The position numbers and the translations under genes were made by a program. From Mikania micrantha (lineage: Eukaryota; Streptophyta; Magnoliopsida; Asterales; Asteraceae), in NCBI GenBank assembly GCA_009363875.1, contig CM018695.1:68322907-68386906 (forward strand): DNA of 64,000 nt, given 5' to 3'. Positions 46,850 to 59,170 of this stretch are shown here, one piece after another; within the stretch, counting starts at the first letter, position 1; the number at the start of each line of letters is the position of its first letter. A model generated the notes under the pieces. That model was not told the DNA's origin. It made no database searches and worked only from the letters and a program-made list of their open reading frames with translations.

Positions 46850-47938
46850 GCAAATTGTCAAAATGGTCCCTACGTACATTTTGCTAGTATTTTATTCTTA
46901 ATCTTTATATATATTTCATAAATTACTTGTATGAGACCAAACTTTAAACATTCATAACATATATATTCCTTATGCCACCAAATTACCTTCAGTCCTTCAC
47001 ATGTTTGACCAAATTACCATCACATAAGCAGGGCCGGCCCCGAGAATAAAAAAAAAATTCTGGGGCCCTGGGCGAAAAAAAGAGAGGCCCCTCTTAAAAA
47101 AATTATCTTACTAATTTATATATAAAAGTTAGTAATATGAATATATTTGTTAAAAAATTAACAAAACCAAAGTATTGTAAATAAAACATCAACAACTCAA
47201 CTTAGAAAAACTTATTTCTATCAATGTCACAGTTACTAGATAGTCTAATGAAACTCAACATACAATTAATGCATTCGGAAAAACCCAAGCTGGTTCAAGT
47301 TGTTTATACTTTATAGCATCAAAAGGGTGATAATTCTATATCACAAAAATGTCTTATATAACTTTAACTCCAAATAAAGTTTATTCGCATGATTGTTCTT
47401 CATACTTTAATGTGTGGCTCATTGGAGACTGCAACCGAGGTTGTGATCGATGGCTCGTGGCCGTGCAATTGAAGCAGTGGAGGCTGCAGGGGATCCGCTT
47501 TGTTGAATTTGGAAAGTGGGACTGGAGGGGTGGAGGGTTGGAGTTGGACGCTGGTCTGCTGCTGGAGCACGCTTGGGAATTGGAAGAGCGGAAAGTAAAC
47601 TAATTTGGGGTAAAGTCAATAGAAACCTAGTATATTTTTAAATATGTGAGGCTTTTTTAGGGGTAATCCATAACCAATTAAGCTATTTTAATTCTATCAA
47701 AATTTGTTGGGCCCTAAGTTTTATAATTTTTTTATAATATATATATATTTTTAAAATTTCGGGCCCCTAAAAACGCCGGGCCCGAGGCGGTCGCCCACCT
47801 CGCCCTCCCTCATGGCCGGCCCTACACATAAGGACTACATGTGTTACAAATGTTTAAAGTTTAATATCATATTTGTAATATATGAAACGCAGGAACCAAA
47901 AGTGAAATCATAGCAAAGGGACCATCTCGTTAATTTAA
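46850..47938. mobile_element. MP1 palindromic MITE split by a hAT element
   Basis: The left half (AAATGGTCCCTACG, TTTGCTAGTATTTTATTC, ACATTCATAACATATA) and right half (GTGTTACAAATGTTTAAAG, AAAAGTGAAATCATAGC, GGGACCATCTCG) flank the insertion at 47029-47824. Removing that element with one TSD copy restores a palindrome like 33050-33305. Confidence 0.65.
47029..47824. mobile_element. hAT-type MITE (796 bp) with perfect 8-bp TSD
   Basis: The terminal repeats CAGGGCCGGCCCCGAG and (inverse) TAGGGCCGGCCATG are flanked by exact CACATAAG (47021-47028 and 47825-47832). Subterminal GGGGCCC/GGGCCC words mirror each other. No hAT transposase frame; a small GC-rich insert (about 47410-47600) has no recognisable product. 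Confidence 0.85.
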
Positions 47939-48875
47939 TCTTATTTTCAATATTTTTATACGAAAATGATTCACTTATAGTTTAACGGTATCAAGGTGCA
48001 TGAATAGATGTATTTCAAGTGGTTAAGGGTTCTAGTCGTATTGAGAATATGTGTTTTTCAAGTAGTTGAGTATGTGTTATAGTCTTAACTAGACACATGT
48101 TTAAACCCATACATACTTAAAAATGTGTCGTCTTTCGGGTTGACATGTTTAACGATCGTTGACGAAATACGAATATCAGATGACTTGGTCACGTTTAAAC
48201 AACCGATTATATAAAATAAAAATTTATTTTTATAATCGGTGTTGATTTGTGTTTAAAGAAAATATCTCTCGTACAATTATCTAACTTGGGATTTGATATT
48301 ATAAAATCCATACCATGCCCATACAAGTTTTGTTTTTATGCACAAGTAACGCTACCTCAATTATAACCAGGGGCAAAATTTACTGGTTTGGCACGATAGA
48401 AAAATGGTTTTCAGTCCCTGACACGACCCGTTTCAAGAAACGGTCATCTAAAAACCGATCCACTTAAAAATGGGTGAACCCAAAAAAGAAATGGGTTGAC
48501 TGGCTAATTCGATCCTTTTAAGAATGTTTAAAAAGTTCGATATTAGAGTTGAAAAATGTGAAAATTTTATATTAAGGGGAATGAGACAGAAATTTTTACC
48601 TAAATATAATAAAAATTGATGTAATTTTGACACGTGACATGTTAAAAAAACGAAAATAAAGATAATTTAGACAAAACATTTTTTTTGTACTAGATTTTTT
48701 TGTTTTAAAATATTTTACACTGGATTTTTGCTTTTAGTAGTGTTTTTTTATTGGATTTATATTTTTTGCACTATATTTTTTTTTTGATTTTTTTTTGTAC
48801 TAGATTCTATTTTTTGTATTAAATTTCTATTTTTATGTTTTTAGCATGAGTGCATCACATGTTAATTTTTATTGG
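47939..48875. other. Spacer, partly like the FB/F-type repeat
   Basis: About 48630-48870 (GACATGTTAAAA, ACTAGATTTTT, TTATGTTTTTAGCATG) resembles the palindromic MITE at 58191-58507 in diverged form. No gene. Confidence 0.35.
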
Positions 48876-49299
48876 TTGCTATTCTTTTTAACAAACAAAC
48901 AAACAAACATACCCAGTGAAATCCCACTTTTAAGTAGGGTCTGGGGAGGGTGAGATGAACACAAACCTTACCTCTACCTAAAAGGGTAGAGAGGCTGCTT
49001 CAGAAGAGACCCCCGGCTCAAAATATTTTATTTATTTATTTTTTTAAATATTTATTTTTCAACAAACAAAAAGAATACAATACAAAATAGGTACAGGCTA
49101 GCAAAGCAAAGCATGTATAGGAATAAAGTAATAAACCAACAAGGAAGACTAACCTAGAACAATAACCACGCATAGCAGATTATACCAAACAATCAAGAGT
49201 CAACTACCTCCGACATACACCACATAAGGAAGCATAAAACACATATAGCAGACATACCAAAAACTAGGGTTTCTAACCTGTATCCTAACTAACTAGTAA

Positions 49300-51522
49300 T
49301 CTCTAACATTTATTCTACGTCTCCAGGAAATCCTATCACTGATCATGTCCTCCGAGAGGTGCAATGTTAACAGATCCTAGCGAATCTGCTCATCCCATGT
49401 CAACCTGGGTCTTCCCCTGTACCTCCTCCCATCCACACGTAAGTTCTCTACACTTCGAACCGGAGCAAACACATCTCTTCGCCTCACATGACCGAACCAT
49501 CTCAATCTTCCTTCCCTTACTTTATCTGAGATGCACGCCACCCCTAGTCTTCCCCTGATGGTTTCGTTCCTTATTCGGTCAATTCTCGTGTGGCCACACA
49601 TCCATCTTAGCATCCTCATCTCTGCCGTTTCTAGCTTCCTCTCTTGAGTCTTTTTGATCGGCCAACAATCACTTCCATACAGCATGGCTGGTCTAACTGC
49701 TACTCTGTAGAATTTATCCTTTAGTTTGTCTGGGAACCTCTTGTCACATAATATGCTTGTAGCTGCCCTCCACTTGTTCCAACCTGCTTGGACACGATGA
49801 GCTATGTCGCAATCGATTTCTCCATCACTCTGAACGAAAGATCCTAGATATTTAAACTTTGTTGTCTGTGGCACCTCTCGCCCTCCAATAGCCACCTGAT
49901 GATCTTCATCTACGTCGTCGTTGGTCCCACTGAAGTTACAACAAAGATATTCTGTTTTTGACCTACTGATGCGTAGTCCTTTACTCTCTAAGGCGAATTG
50001 CCATTCTTCTAACCTCGCATTTAGGTCCTCTTTTGTTTCTGCCACCAGCACAATATCATCTGCGAACAGCATGCACCATGGAATGTCTTCTTGAATAGAC
50101 TTTGACAGCTCATCTAGGATCACTGCAAAAAGGAACGGGCTCAGTGCCGAACCTTGGTGTACTCCCACGTGTACAGAAAAGAAGTCTGTGTCGCCCACTG
50201 GAGCTCTAACACTCGTTTTAGCGCTTGCATATGTATCCCTTATCATCTCTATATATCTCCAAGGAATACCTCTACTTTGAAGACTATCCCAGATTAGCTG
50301 GCGTGGTACGCTATCGTACGCCTTCTCTAAATCGATGAACACCATATGCAAATCCCTTTTTTTCTCTCTATATTTCTCCATGAGCCTCCTTAAAACATGT
50401 ATTGCTTCTGTGGTCGATCTCCCTGGCATGAATCCAAATTGGTTGGCAGTTACCTGAGTTTCTCTCCTTAGTCTCGTCTCTATGACTCTTTCCCAGAGTT
50501 TCATAGTATGACTCAAAAGTTTAATTCCCCTATAGTTTTCGCACCTCTGGGCATCTCCCTTCTTCTTATATAGGGGTACTAAGATGCTACTTCTCCACTG
50601 ATCTGGCATCTTGCCAGTTTTTAGTATCTTGTTGAACAGCGCTGTCAACCATGTAACCCCTTCGTCTTCTAGGCATTTCCACGCTTCGATAGGAATATTA
50701 TCTGGTCCCACTGCTTTCGCCCTTCCCATCTTCTTAAGAGCTCTCTGCACCTCGTCCCAAGTTATGCGTCTACAGTAGCAGTTATTTGTTGGTGCTCCTC
50801 TGACGATGGTATAGTCCCTTCCTTCCGTGCTACCGTTGTTGAATAACTCGCTAAAATACTTTTGCCACCTTTTCCTTATGCCCTTCTCCTTCACTAGGAC
50901 CCGACCGTCCTCACTCTTTATGAATTTAACTACTCCTATGTCTTGCCTCCTTCGCTCCCTTGCTTTGGCAATCTTAAACATGTCATGTTCCCCTTCCTTA
51001 GTTTGTAAACGTTTATACAACTCCTTGTACGCTTTGTTTTTAGCTTCAGAAACTGCCTTCTTTGCCTCTCGTCTCGCATCCTTGTATTTTGTCCTTAAAC
51101 CTTCCTTGTCTTCTTCTTCTGTGCATGTGACCATCTCCCTGAATCTCTGTTGTTTTGCTCGAACCTTTTGCTGCACTTCGTTGTTCCACCACCACGACTC
51201 CTTCTGGCCGCCTGCGTTTCCAGTTGTCATCCCCAACGTCTCTTTTGCCACTCTTTTCACATTTTCCGCCATTGCCTCCCACATTGCGTTTGCGTCTTCG
51301 TACTGTACGCTATCTCTTCCAGCTATAACCATGTCCCTGAATACCTGAATGTTATCTCCTTTTAGATTGCCCCATCTAATCCTAGGTGTAACTTGTCTCC
51401 CATCCCTCAGCTTCTTTTTCATGGCAATATCTATTACCAAAAGCTTGTGTTGCGATGCCGCTGTTTCCCTTGGGAGGACTTTGCAATCCAACCACGCGCT
51501 ACGCTCTCGTCTTCGCATCAAG
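49300..51522 (-). pseudogene. LINE reverse transcriptase part (inactive)
   Basis: The long frame 51522-49377 carries RT landmarks: AVGPDNIPIEAWK, PLYKKKGDAQRCENYRGI, NQFGFMPGRSTTEAI, VFIDLEKAYDSVPR, VHQGSALSPFLFAVILDEL and the catalytic FADD box (CMLFADDIVLV). A maturase-like C-terminus follows (KYLGSFVQSDG, MLRWMCGHTRIDRIRN, RLRWFGHVRRR). An in-frame TAG follows DEQIR at 49377; the remaining tail (DLLTLHLSEDM) would continue past it. The first residues of this frame derive from the LTR junction. The missing upstream part is the endonuclease at 53675-54310. Confidence 0.9.
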
Positions 51523-53669
51523 TGTGACAGTTGCATACAAGAAATTACGTCATCAATGACGTGAGCACATTTGATCGTTCTAGAAATTCACGTTGATTTA
51601 ATGATTTCAATTGTTACAGATTGATAGTATGCGAGAAATGATGAACGTGGGCGAAAACCGTGTGCGAAATGGAGTCCTGGATTTCCCGGAATCGAAAAAC
51701 GAAGAAAAATCACTAAGTGTTGGTCGATTGGACTCATCGCGGTACGCGATGGAGGGATTTAGAATCCTCCGCGGTACGCGATGCAGGAAAGAAATCTGAG
51801 ATCTCCGGATTTCTTCGCGGTACGCGAAGCCTTTTTGGGCACCTCGTCGCGGTACGCGACGGGTGTGGCGGTGCAGTGATCTGATCTATTTCATCAGATT
51901 TCATGCAAGAAGATTTTATTCTTCTTCTTCTCGCTTCTGCTTAACTTCCAGGCGCAAACACACCCATTTTCACCATCAAAATACCATCTTGAAGCCACCA
52001 GATCGCAAGTTTGAAGCCAGGAAACGTGTATACAAGTTCTGATCGTAGTTTCAACCGCAGATATCCATCTGATTAGGTAATGATCCGTTTAAATCTTCTA
52101 GTTTGATTTTGATTGATTAGATCTTGATTTTGAACGTAATGAGATAGTTAGGATTGTTGATTATTGCCTAGATGATGGCTAGCTAGGATTGATTATAAAC
52201 AAAGAACACGAAGTTCTAACGGTTAAATCCTTGTTTTGATCCGTTGTGATGCCCGGTTTGCATGAAACTATACCCATGATTATAGTGGTTTAATCCATTT
52301 GATTATAACAATGTAGGTGATTAGTTGGGTTAATCCTTGAAATGCAAGGTTAAATCCAAGTGTTTCAAACTAATCACAACCATTAACATACTCATTGGAA
52401 CGATTATCTGATGTTTATGATAACAGTCAGATTAGTATGTTAAGCATGGTTATTTCACCTATTATGATACTACATTGTGATATCTCATGATATTCGGGTA
52501 ATCAATAACAAGGATTGATCATTCCTAAGCCATTAAATTATCTAGAAACTGTTACAGTATCATAATCAACAACATTAACTATCTGGTTAATCAGAGATTA
52601 TTCTGATTAATCAAGAGTGTCATCAACTTTATATTAGGAATCTAATGCAATGTAGGTTCCTACATTATCATACATTGTATGATATAGCATTAAATTAATT
52701 AATTACTTGGTTAATATTGAGTTGATGATTGACTAAGCAATGTCTTTGACATTGAACGTTCTGGAAGATCTAATCAGTAAACTAGAACATAGATAACTTA
52801 TTAAATATAACTAAATGCAGAATCATCTCTGTACTATCAGTTTGGTGATACTCTGCTACTTTTATATCATCAGGTGAGTTTCGTACAACCCCTTTTCTTT
52901 TTAATATTTTATAAACATCGGGGTAACTCTGCAAACGGTTGTCTGACATATGATATGCATCAATGATATCTGTGTGATTTCATTTGACTTTTGTGGGATT
53001 TCATGGGATTTTGCCTGTAGACTGAACTCTATCATGGAACTGAAAGTCCTCATTCTTGAACTGTATCTAGTGAACCCATGTGTGGCCGAACAGAAAACAT
53101 TGATAGTACTATTGGTTGACACCCCATTTGCTGGGAGGATTGCATCTCCCCTTGTGTGAATGTTTGTTATCTGTTTCCTGAACTTCTTAATGGTAGGATA
53201 GACATTAAGATAATGAGGCACTAAGATGTGTACCGACGGGTAATATCTTGAGAACTGAACTAGACGTCCGAAAGGAACTAGATACAGGTCCCATGGTTAT
53301 CCAGAACTGAACTTTTGAGAACGTACTTATCATATCATATTGTTTTAAATTGAACTGTCGATCTCACCAGCTTTGTGCTGACGTTTTCAAATTAAATCTT
53401 TTTGCAGGGAGATAGTGACCACCGGGTGAGGATGCACTTCATACATTTGTAATTAAATAAGATAGTTGTGTAATACATTTAGTTGTAAACTGAAATTTTG
53501 GTTGTGATGACGAAACCCTTGGTAATGTACTTACTTTAAGTTAATCTGTGTGCTGTGATATCGGTTCAAGTAAGTCACCCCTCACCTCGGAGACATCACC
53601 ACTATGCTTCCGCAACCGGTTCAGTGACGTCAGGCTAGACACGAGGTGACGAGGGGTGGGGGTGTGACA
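51523..53669 (+). mobile_element. Solo LTR, likely Ty3/Gypsy (2.15 kb), inside the LINE
   Basis: It starts TGTGACAGTTGCA and ends GGGGGTGTGACA; TCAAG is duplicated exactly on both sides (51518-51522 and 53670-53674). There is no gag-pol, PBS or second LTR, so it is a recombination remnant. It holds four GCGGTACGC-type hairpins at 51735-51862. It belongs to a different family from the LTR at 24214 but shares the same short core word. Confidence 0.85.
51735..51862. repeat. Four short hairpins with CGCG-GTA-CGCG core
   Basis: CATCGCG-GTA-CGCGATG (51735-51751), a weaker copy at about 51769-51783, CTTCGCG-GTA-CGCGAAG (about 51813-51829) and CGTCGCG-GTA-CGCGACG (51845-51861). The outer three base pairs differ between copies yet stay complementary in three of four. 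Confidence 0.7.
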
Positions 53670-53674
53670 TCAAG

Positions 53675-54310
53675 AGGTAATCAATCTGTGTGTCTCGTCC
53701 TCCACTGCTGAACGTGATCAGGTGCGAATCCTTTTTCTTAAAGAATGAGTTTACGATTCCTAGATCATGGGCCATTGCAAAATCCAATAGGCTGTTGCCA
53801 CTATCGTTTCTGGACCCGAAACCAAAACCTCCATGTATGGATGAGAAACCATCGTTTTCCTTTCCAATATGACCGTTGAAGTCACCTCCAATACAGACTT
53901 TTTCGTCATTTGGTATGTCTCTCATGACTTCGTCCATGCAATCCCAGAACCTTCTCTTCTCATCCTCCCCTAGCCCAACGTGTGGTGCGTAAGCGCTAAC
54001 CACTGCTACTACTTCCTATCCTAGCACCATCCTCAGCATCATGATTCTGTCATTGTACCTTCTCACCTCGACCACCGTGTGTTGAAGCTCTCTAGCGACT
54101 AAGAACCCCACTCCATTCTTTGCCCCATCTGCACCTGAGTACCAAAGTTTGTACCCATTGTACTCCCCTCCTCTTTTCCCCTTCCACCTTGTCTCTTGAA
54201 GGCACGCCACTTGCACTCTACGTCTTTGTAATACATCCACCAACTCCAACAGCTTTCCGGTCAGTGTTCCTATGTTCCACGACCCTACACATAAGAGATG
54301 GCCCCCATTT
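53675..54310 (-). pseudogene. LINE AP-like endonuclease part (inactive)
   Basis: Reading on the minus strand from about 54300: VGSWNIGTLTGK, then ACLQETRWKG, KLWYSGADGAKNGVGFLV, an in-frame TAG after RMVLG (about 54013-54015), then VSAYAPHVGLGEDEK, CIGGDFNGHIG (metal-binding DFNGH) and GRDTQIDYLLM. The last residue abuts the LTR insertion at 53674. In intact elements this domain nicks target DNA. The nonsense codon and the split from the RT mean it cannot work as is. Confidence 0.85.
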
Positions 54311-54518
54311 ACCCCCCTTCCACCTTGCTATTCTTTTTAAGCAAAAATCATATACAATTGAATCCAACCCTCAGTGTTTAAATCTTTTCTAACTATTAAT
54401 TTCAAAATTATCATCCTTTTATAGGATTTTATTGTTTTTAACCACATCCATATCATAAATATTTTTTTCAAATACACCTTTTGAAAAAGAATTAAAAAAA
54501 ACCTTTAATTAATTAATA

Positions 54519-55092
54519 GGAATGTCCGCGATATGGTTTGTTCGGTTTTGAAAAAAAATTCTTAACCAAACCACCAATTGCGGCTTCAAAAAATGACAAA
54601 CCAAACCGATCATGTAAGTCGTGTAAACCAAACCGACCAGTATTGATGGTTTCACGGTTTTATGGTTCGGTTTCACGGTTTTATAAAAAACAACAAAAAT
54701 GTTCAATGTAATGATGCAAAATACCATAATCCCCATTTAAAATTCAAATTTCAAAAGTCGAAAACATAATCTAAAAGTCAACCATTATCAAAATAACGGA
54801 GTTTAAAAATAACGATAAATGAACTTTAATTGAAGATCATCTTTAAATTAATAATATTATCATCAACATTTTTTATTCTAATATAACTTGTGAGCCGTGA
54901 ATAAAGATAATAAAGACTGAAGGGATAAGATAAATAAAAAGACGCTAACATAGGTTTGTTTAATAAGTTTATGATACGTACACACACATGTAAACCATAA
55001 ACAGCACCAGCAAGTTCTAAAACCGACCAAACCGACCAATTGTCTTCTGTCCGGACCGGTTTAGACGTTTCGGTCGGTTTATGGACACCCCT
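54519..55092. mobile_element. hAT-type MITE (574 bp) with 8-bp TSD
   Basis: Left GGAATGTCC and right GGACACCCCT ends are flanked by exact AATTAATA (54511-54518 and 55093-55100). The interior has many AAACCGAACC and CGGTTTTATGG words in both orientations. No transposase. Confidence 0.65.
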
Positions 55093-55100
55093 AATTAATA

Positions 55101-56465
55101 AGGTTGAGCATTAAAAAGGAATTAACCAACCCATAACCGAATTAACGCACAAAATCAAACAAATTAAATTAATAACCAACAATTTGGTTTTTTATTGAAC
55201 CGTTTTTCTTGTTCGGTATTGGTTTAGGTTGTATCCAGTATCGAAATGCACGAACCGCACCCATTAACCAACCTAATAACGTAACCGACCTTTTTGTATA
55301 AGTGTACCGAATTGATAAGATGCACCACACATTTGATAAGATGCACCCAAATTCGTTTTGATTTAGACTCGAAATCAAATAGACGGCCCACAGTCAAATC
55401 AAACTGAATTTGAGCTCGAGGGTAATCACAGCTTCACAAGTTTATTATGATTCTTTTCTAACAAGGGTGCTGCTACACATATACCACCTTTCTTTACGAG
55501 ATACCACATGGTTGTCACCTATACGATCTGTATAACTCTATACATCACGTATAAAGTTGATCAAACCGACATAAGCTGCAATTGTTGACACGTCAGAATG
55601 ATGAGTTCCTATACGAGCAGAAGACGAACCTTTCCAGCAATGGGGCCTAGGGACCGATATGATGATTGGTTTAGGTAGGGCCAGGGTCGTCTCAATCATT
55701 TTGGAGGCCCTAAGCGGAAAAAAAATCCAAGGCCCTTAACTACATGTTTTTAATTAAAATATATTGGTATTCTCATTCTCATCTATATCTAAATTTGTAG
55801 TATACCCGTTATCTTTATAGGTTCATTATCTTTTGATGGTGTTAAAATTTTGGTAATGATTCTTGTTATGATAATATTAAAGCTTCTAATTTTAATTTTT
55901 TTTAGCCTTTTTCGAATGATTGGAATCGCATATACTGTTTCTATTAGACATTTAAAAATTATGTTTTTAATTTTGGTTGTTAGTTCCAAATTCTGATCAC
56001 AGATTCACAATTCACACAGCCTAAACAGTTAAACATCTATCAACTAGATAACTAACATTCTAACAGCTTAAAACACTTAAACCACTTGACTATTTACCAA
56101 GCAAGAATCAACTTTTAAAGTAGCAAATTAACAACTAAAAACATCAAATTAACACTACAACTAAACAACAGTTAAACAACTAAAACACTAAATTAACACA
56201 AATATAGTTCAATAATTAAAGTAGCAAATTAATACTACAAACTTGCAAACTAAAACACCAAATTAACACAAATAGTTCAATAATTAGAGCAGCAAACTAA
56301 TACTCCAAACTTGCAATTTGCAAATTCCAAACTAACCTCAGTCCTCGAGCCTTCCAGTCCGACAGCCGGCAAAGTGGGCACCGAGCAGGCAAGCAGCCTT
56401 CCATTCCGGCACGACAGCACTCCGGCAATACTTCAACCCAAGGGCCAGGGCGACGGTGGGGTCAC
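55101..56465. other. Spacer with a hAT-like end and simple A/C-rich tract
   Basis: CAGGGTCGTCTCAATCATTTTGG (about 55681) with GGCCCTAAGC nearby looks like the left end of a CAGGGCCGGC-type hAT repeat, without a right end. About 56030-56320 is low-complexity AACTAAACACC-like sequence with internal near-repeats. Confidence 0.35.
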
Positions 56466-56498
56466 ATAGTGGTGGTGGTGGTGGTGGTGGTGGTGGTG
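56466..56498. repeat. (GGT)n microsatellite
   Basis: About ten GGT units next to the start of a MITE arm copy. Confidence 0.85.
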
Positions 56499-56604
56499 TT
56501 GTACTACATTTCTGGTTTTATGTTTTTGACATGTTACCTGTCAAACTTCTATTGATTCATGTTTCTGTTAAGCATAATTCTCTTTTTATTAAATCCAACC
56601 CTTT
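56499..56604. repeat. Direct copy of the right arm of the MITE at 58191-58507
   Basis: TACTACATTTCTGGTTTTATG through TTTTTATTAAATCCA repeats at 58405-58500 with very few differences. It directly adjoins the left edge of the large foldback element. Confidence 0.8.
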
Positions 56605-56612
56605 TATATATA

Positions 56613-58175
56613 GGGGGATATTTTAAGAAGGCTAAAAACCATGAGGAGTGTGAGAAGCAACAAGGAAGTGACATGTGTACATTAGGTTAAAGGGTATAGA
56701 TGCCAAAATAAAAAAGGAGGTTGCACATGCAAGTCACATGCAACTTTATCCATTTTTTTTAAACGTTCGTAACTATTTTACACGTTAACATTTTTTTAAA
56801 AAAATTACACCATAAAATCAAGCATTTTTTTACCTTTCTAACGAGTATAATATTGCTATATTAAAAAAATTAACAAAACTAGATGTTCATGAAACTTGCG
56901 TTTTTGTGGCGTTTTTGAACACTACTAGCAGAACATAAAACACCAAAGGGCATTTTATGGTGTTTTTGAATGCAAAAAACACCATAAACACTTAAGTTTA
57001 AACCTGGTGTTTTTTAAATTTCGTTTTATGGTATTATCGAATAAAATATATTAAAAAACACCATAAAGCACATTTATGCTTGATTTTATGCTGTTTTTGC
57101 TTTATGGTGTTTTTGCAGGATGAAACTAAATGTTTTATGGTGTTTTTGAGCACTAAACAAAATAATAACGCTTAATTTTGCACTTAGTGTTTTTAAACTA
57201 CATAATTTTACATAGGGGTATTTTATGGTGTTTTCTATGTGTATTTGCTGAATAAAAACACAGCATGTATTTTAAAGATAAAACACCATAAAACATTGTT
57301 ATTCGAAGAAAATTGTGAACTTAAGAAAAAACATATAGAAAAACACCGTAAAGCATCATTTTTCTTTTTGTTTATTCATTAAAAAACACTATAAAACAAG
57401 TAATTTTATGAACATCAAAAAAACTATAAAATGTTTAGTTTTCATGCACCTACGATAAAACACCAAAATTCGCAAAACACCACGTTGATTTACAAAATAA
57501 AACGAATGTATGTATTCAACAACATGTACATTTGCTGAATAAAAACACCATGTGTATTTCCAAGATAAAAACACCATAAAATATTGTTATCTGAGAAAAA
57601 TTTAGAAGTGGCGTAAAATAAACACCATAAAACATTTGTTAACATTTTTGTTTATTTAGTGAAAAACATCAAAGTGTTTTATGAGCATTCAAAAAAACAC
57701 CATAAACGCTAAGTTTCATTAACCTACGAAAAAACACAATAAAAAACTAGTTTCTTAAAACATATCTAAAACGCCATAAAATGTCCTGTAGTGTTTTATG
57801 TTCTGCTAGTAGTGTTTCAAAAACGCCATAAAAATGCAAGTTTTATGAACATCTAGTTTTGTTAATTTTTTTAAACAATTAATATTATACTCGTTATAAA
57901 GATAAAGAAATGCTCGATTTTATGGTGTAACTTTTTTAAAAAATAATAACGTATAAAAAAGTTATGAACGTTTAAAAAAGATGGAGGAAAATGCATGTGA
58001 CTTGCATGTGCAGATTTTTTGCTAGATCTTCCCATTCTACCCCTACCGATGGTTTTAACTTATAATTAATTACGAAAATACCACCAGATTAATCTCAACC
58101 ACAAAACAAATTGATCTAATGGTTGAGATCCCTTCTCACACTTCTCATGGTTTCTAGACTTTCTAGTCAAACCTT
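56613..58175. mobile_element. Large palindromic foldback element (1.56 kb)
   Basis: The left arm (GCTAAAAACCATGAGGAGTG, CATGCAAGTCACATGCAA, AACAAAACTAGATGTTCATG, CTACTAGCAGAACATAAAAC) mirrors the right arm (GTTTTATGTTCTGCTAGTAG, CATCTAGTTTTGTTAA, TGCATGTGACTTGCATG, CACTTCTCATGGTTTCTAG). The centre is full of AAAACACCATAAAA and its inverse. (TA)n tracts border both sides. No coding content is credible. Confidence 0.75.
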
Positions 58176-58190
58176 ATATTTATATATATA

Positions 58191-58507
58191 GGGTAAAAAG
58201 AGATTTTTGTCTGATAAAGGTATGAATCAGAAGTTTGATATGTGACATGTTAAAAGAAATTAAGTAAATGATACTTTAGACATAACGTCTTATTTTTTAC
58301 TAGATTTTTATTTTTTTATTGTTTTTTATTGGATTTTTATTTTTTTTGTATTGAAATATTTGTTTTTCTATACGAATTCTTTTTTCTTACTAGATTTTGT
58401 TTTTGTACTACATTTCTGGTTTTATGTTTTTGACATGTTACCTGTCAAACTTCTATTGATTCATGTTTTTGTTAAGCATAATTCTCTTTTTATTAAATCC
58501 ATCCCCT
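58191..58507. mobile_element. Small palindromic MITE (about 317 bp)
   Basis: Left ATGAATCAGAAGTTTGATATG with GACATGTTAAAAG is mirrored by right TGACATGTTACCTG with CAAACTTCTATTGATTCATG. It is bordered by TATATATA runs on both sides. Its right arm is duplicated at 56499-56604. Confidence 0.6.
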
Positions 58508-58518
58508 TTATATATATA

Positions 58519-59170
58519 GGGAAATGATCAAATACAAAGTAATTTTTCGATGAGAATAATAGGAAGGATTTTGAGTCGTCGATAAAATTAATAAAATGAT
58601 AAGATTAATTGGTCCCCATTTTGCATTTTGAAACTTGTGTTTATTACGTCTGAAAGGACAAAAAAGAAATAACTTACATTTGTTAATTTTTTCTAGTAAA
58701 TTAAGTTTCTACCATTTTTTTAAAATTCAATTACTTTTAAACGGTAATATTTTTTAAAAAAATCACACCATTAAATAGATAATTTTATTATCTTTTATTT
58801 GAGTACAGTATTGATATAGTTTTTTTACGTGATCTGTGATTATTTAGTTGGTATGTGATTATTTCAATTTTTAACATGATCCGTGATTTTTTTCACTTTA
58901 GTCCGTGATTATTGGTCTGTGATTATCCAGTTAGTCATTGATTATTTTGATTTTTGTACATTGTTCTTGATTTTCTATACTTGATCAATGATTATCGTGA
59001 TTATTCAGTTTATCTTTTATTATAGATGTCAAATAACGGTTCATGATTTTATAGCACGGTTCATAATTTTATATAGACGATAATACACTTACTTATATGA
59101 AACATGTCACATTGTAGTCCATCCTACATTTCACACGATTTTTCCCATTTGTACCTTAACCGCCCTCCTT
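58519..59170. repeat. Possible further (TA)-associated MITE
   Basis: It begins GGGAAATGATCAAATACAAAG directly after TATATATA, similar to the start at about 35277 (GTTGGTTCAGATACAAAATAA), and is rich in GATTATTTAGTT/CGTGATTATT words. The right end was not located. Confidence 0.35.

Larger units (their letters stand above)
48892..54324 (-). mobile_element. RTE-clade LINE, nearly full length, 16-bp TSD
   Basis: A 16-bp identical duplication TTGCTATTCTTTTTAA flanks it (48876-48891 and 54325-54340). The 3' end (low coordinates, minus strand) is a TTTG-type microsatellite, as in plant RTE elements. Without the nested LTR it measures about 3.28 kb, the usual RTE size. It encodes an endonuclease then a reverse transcriptase, both damaged. 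The solo LTR at 51523-53669 splits the frame between the two domains. Confidence 0.9.

Noticed and set aside
50827..51348. 173-aa plus-strand open frame
   Set aside because: It is antisense to the LINE reverse transcriptase frame and has no motif of its own.
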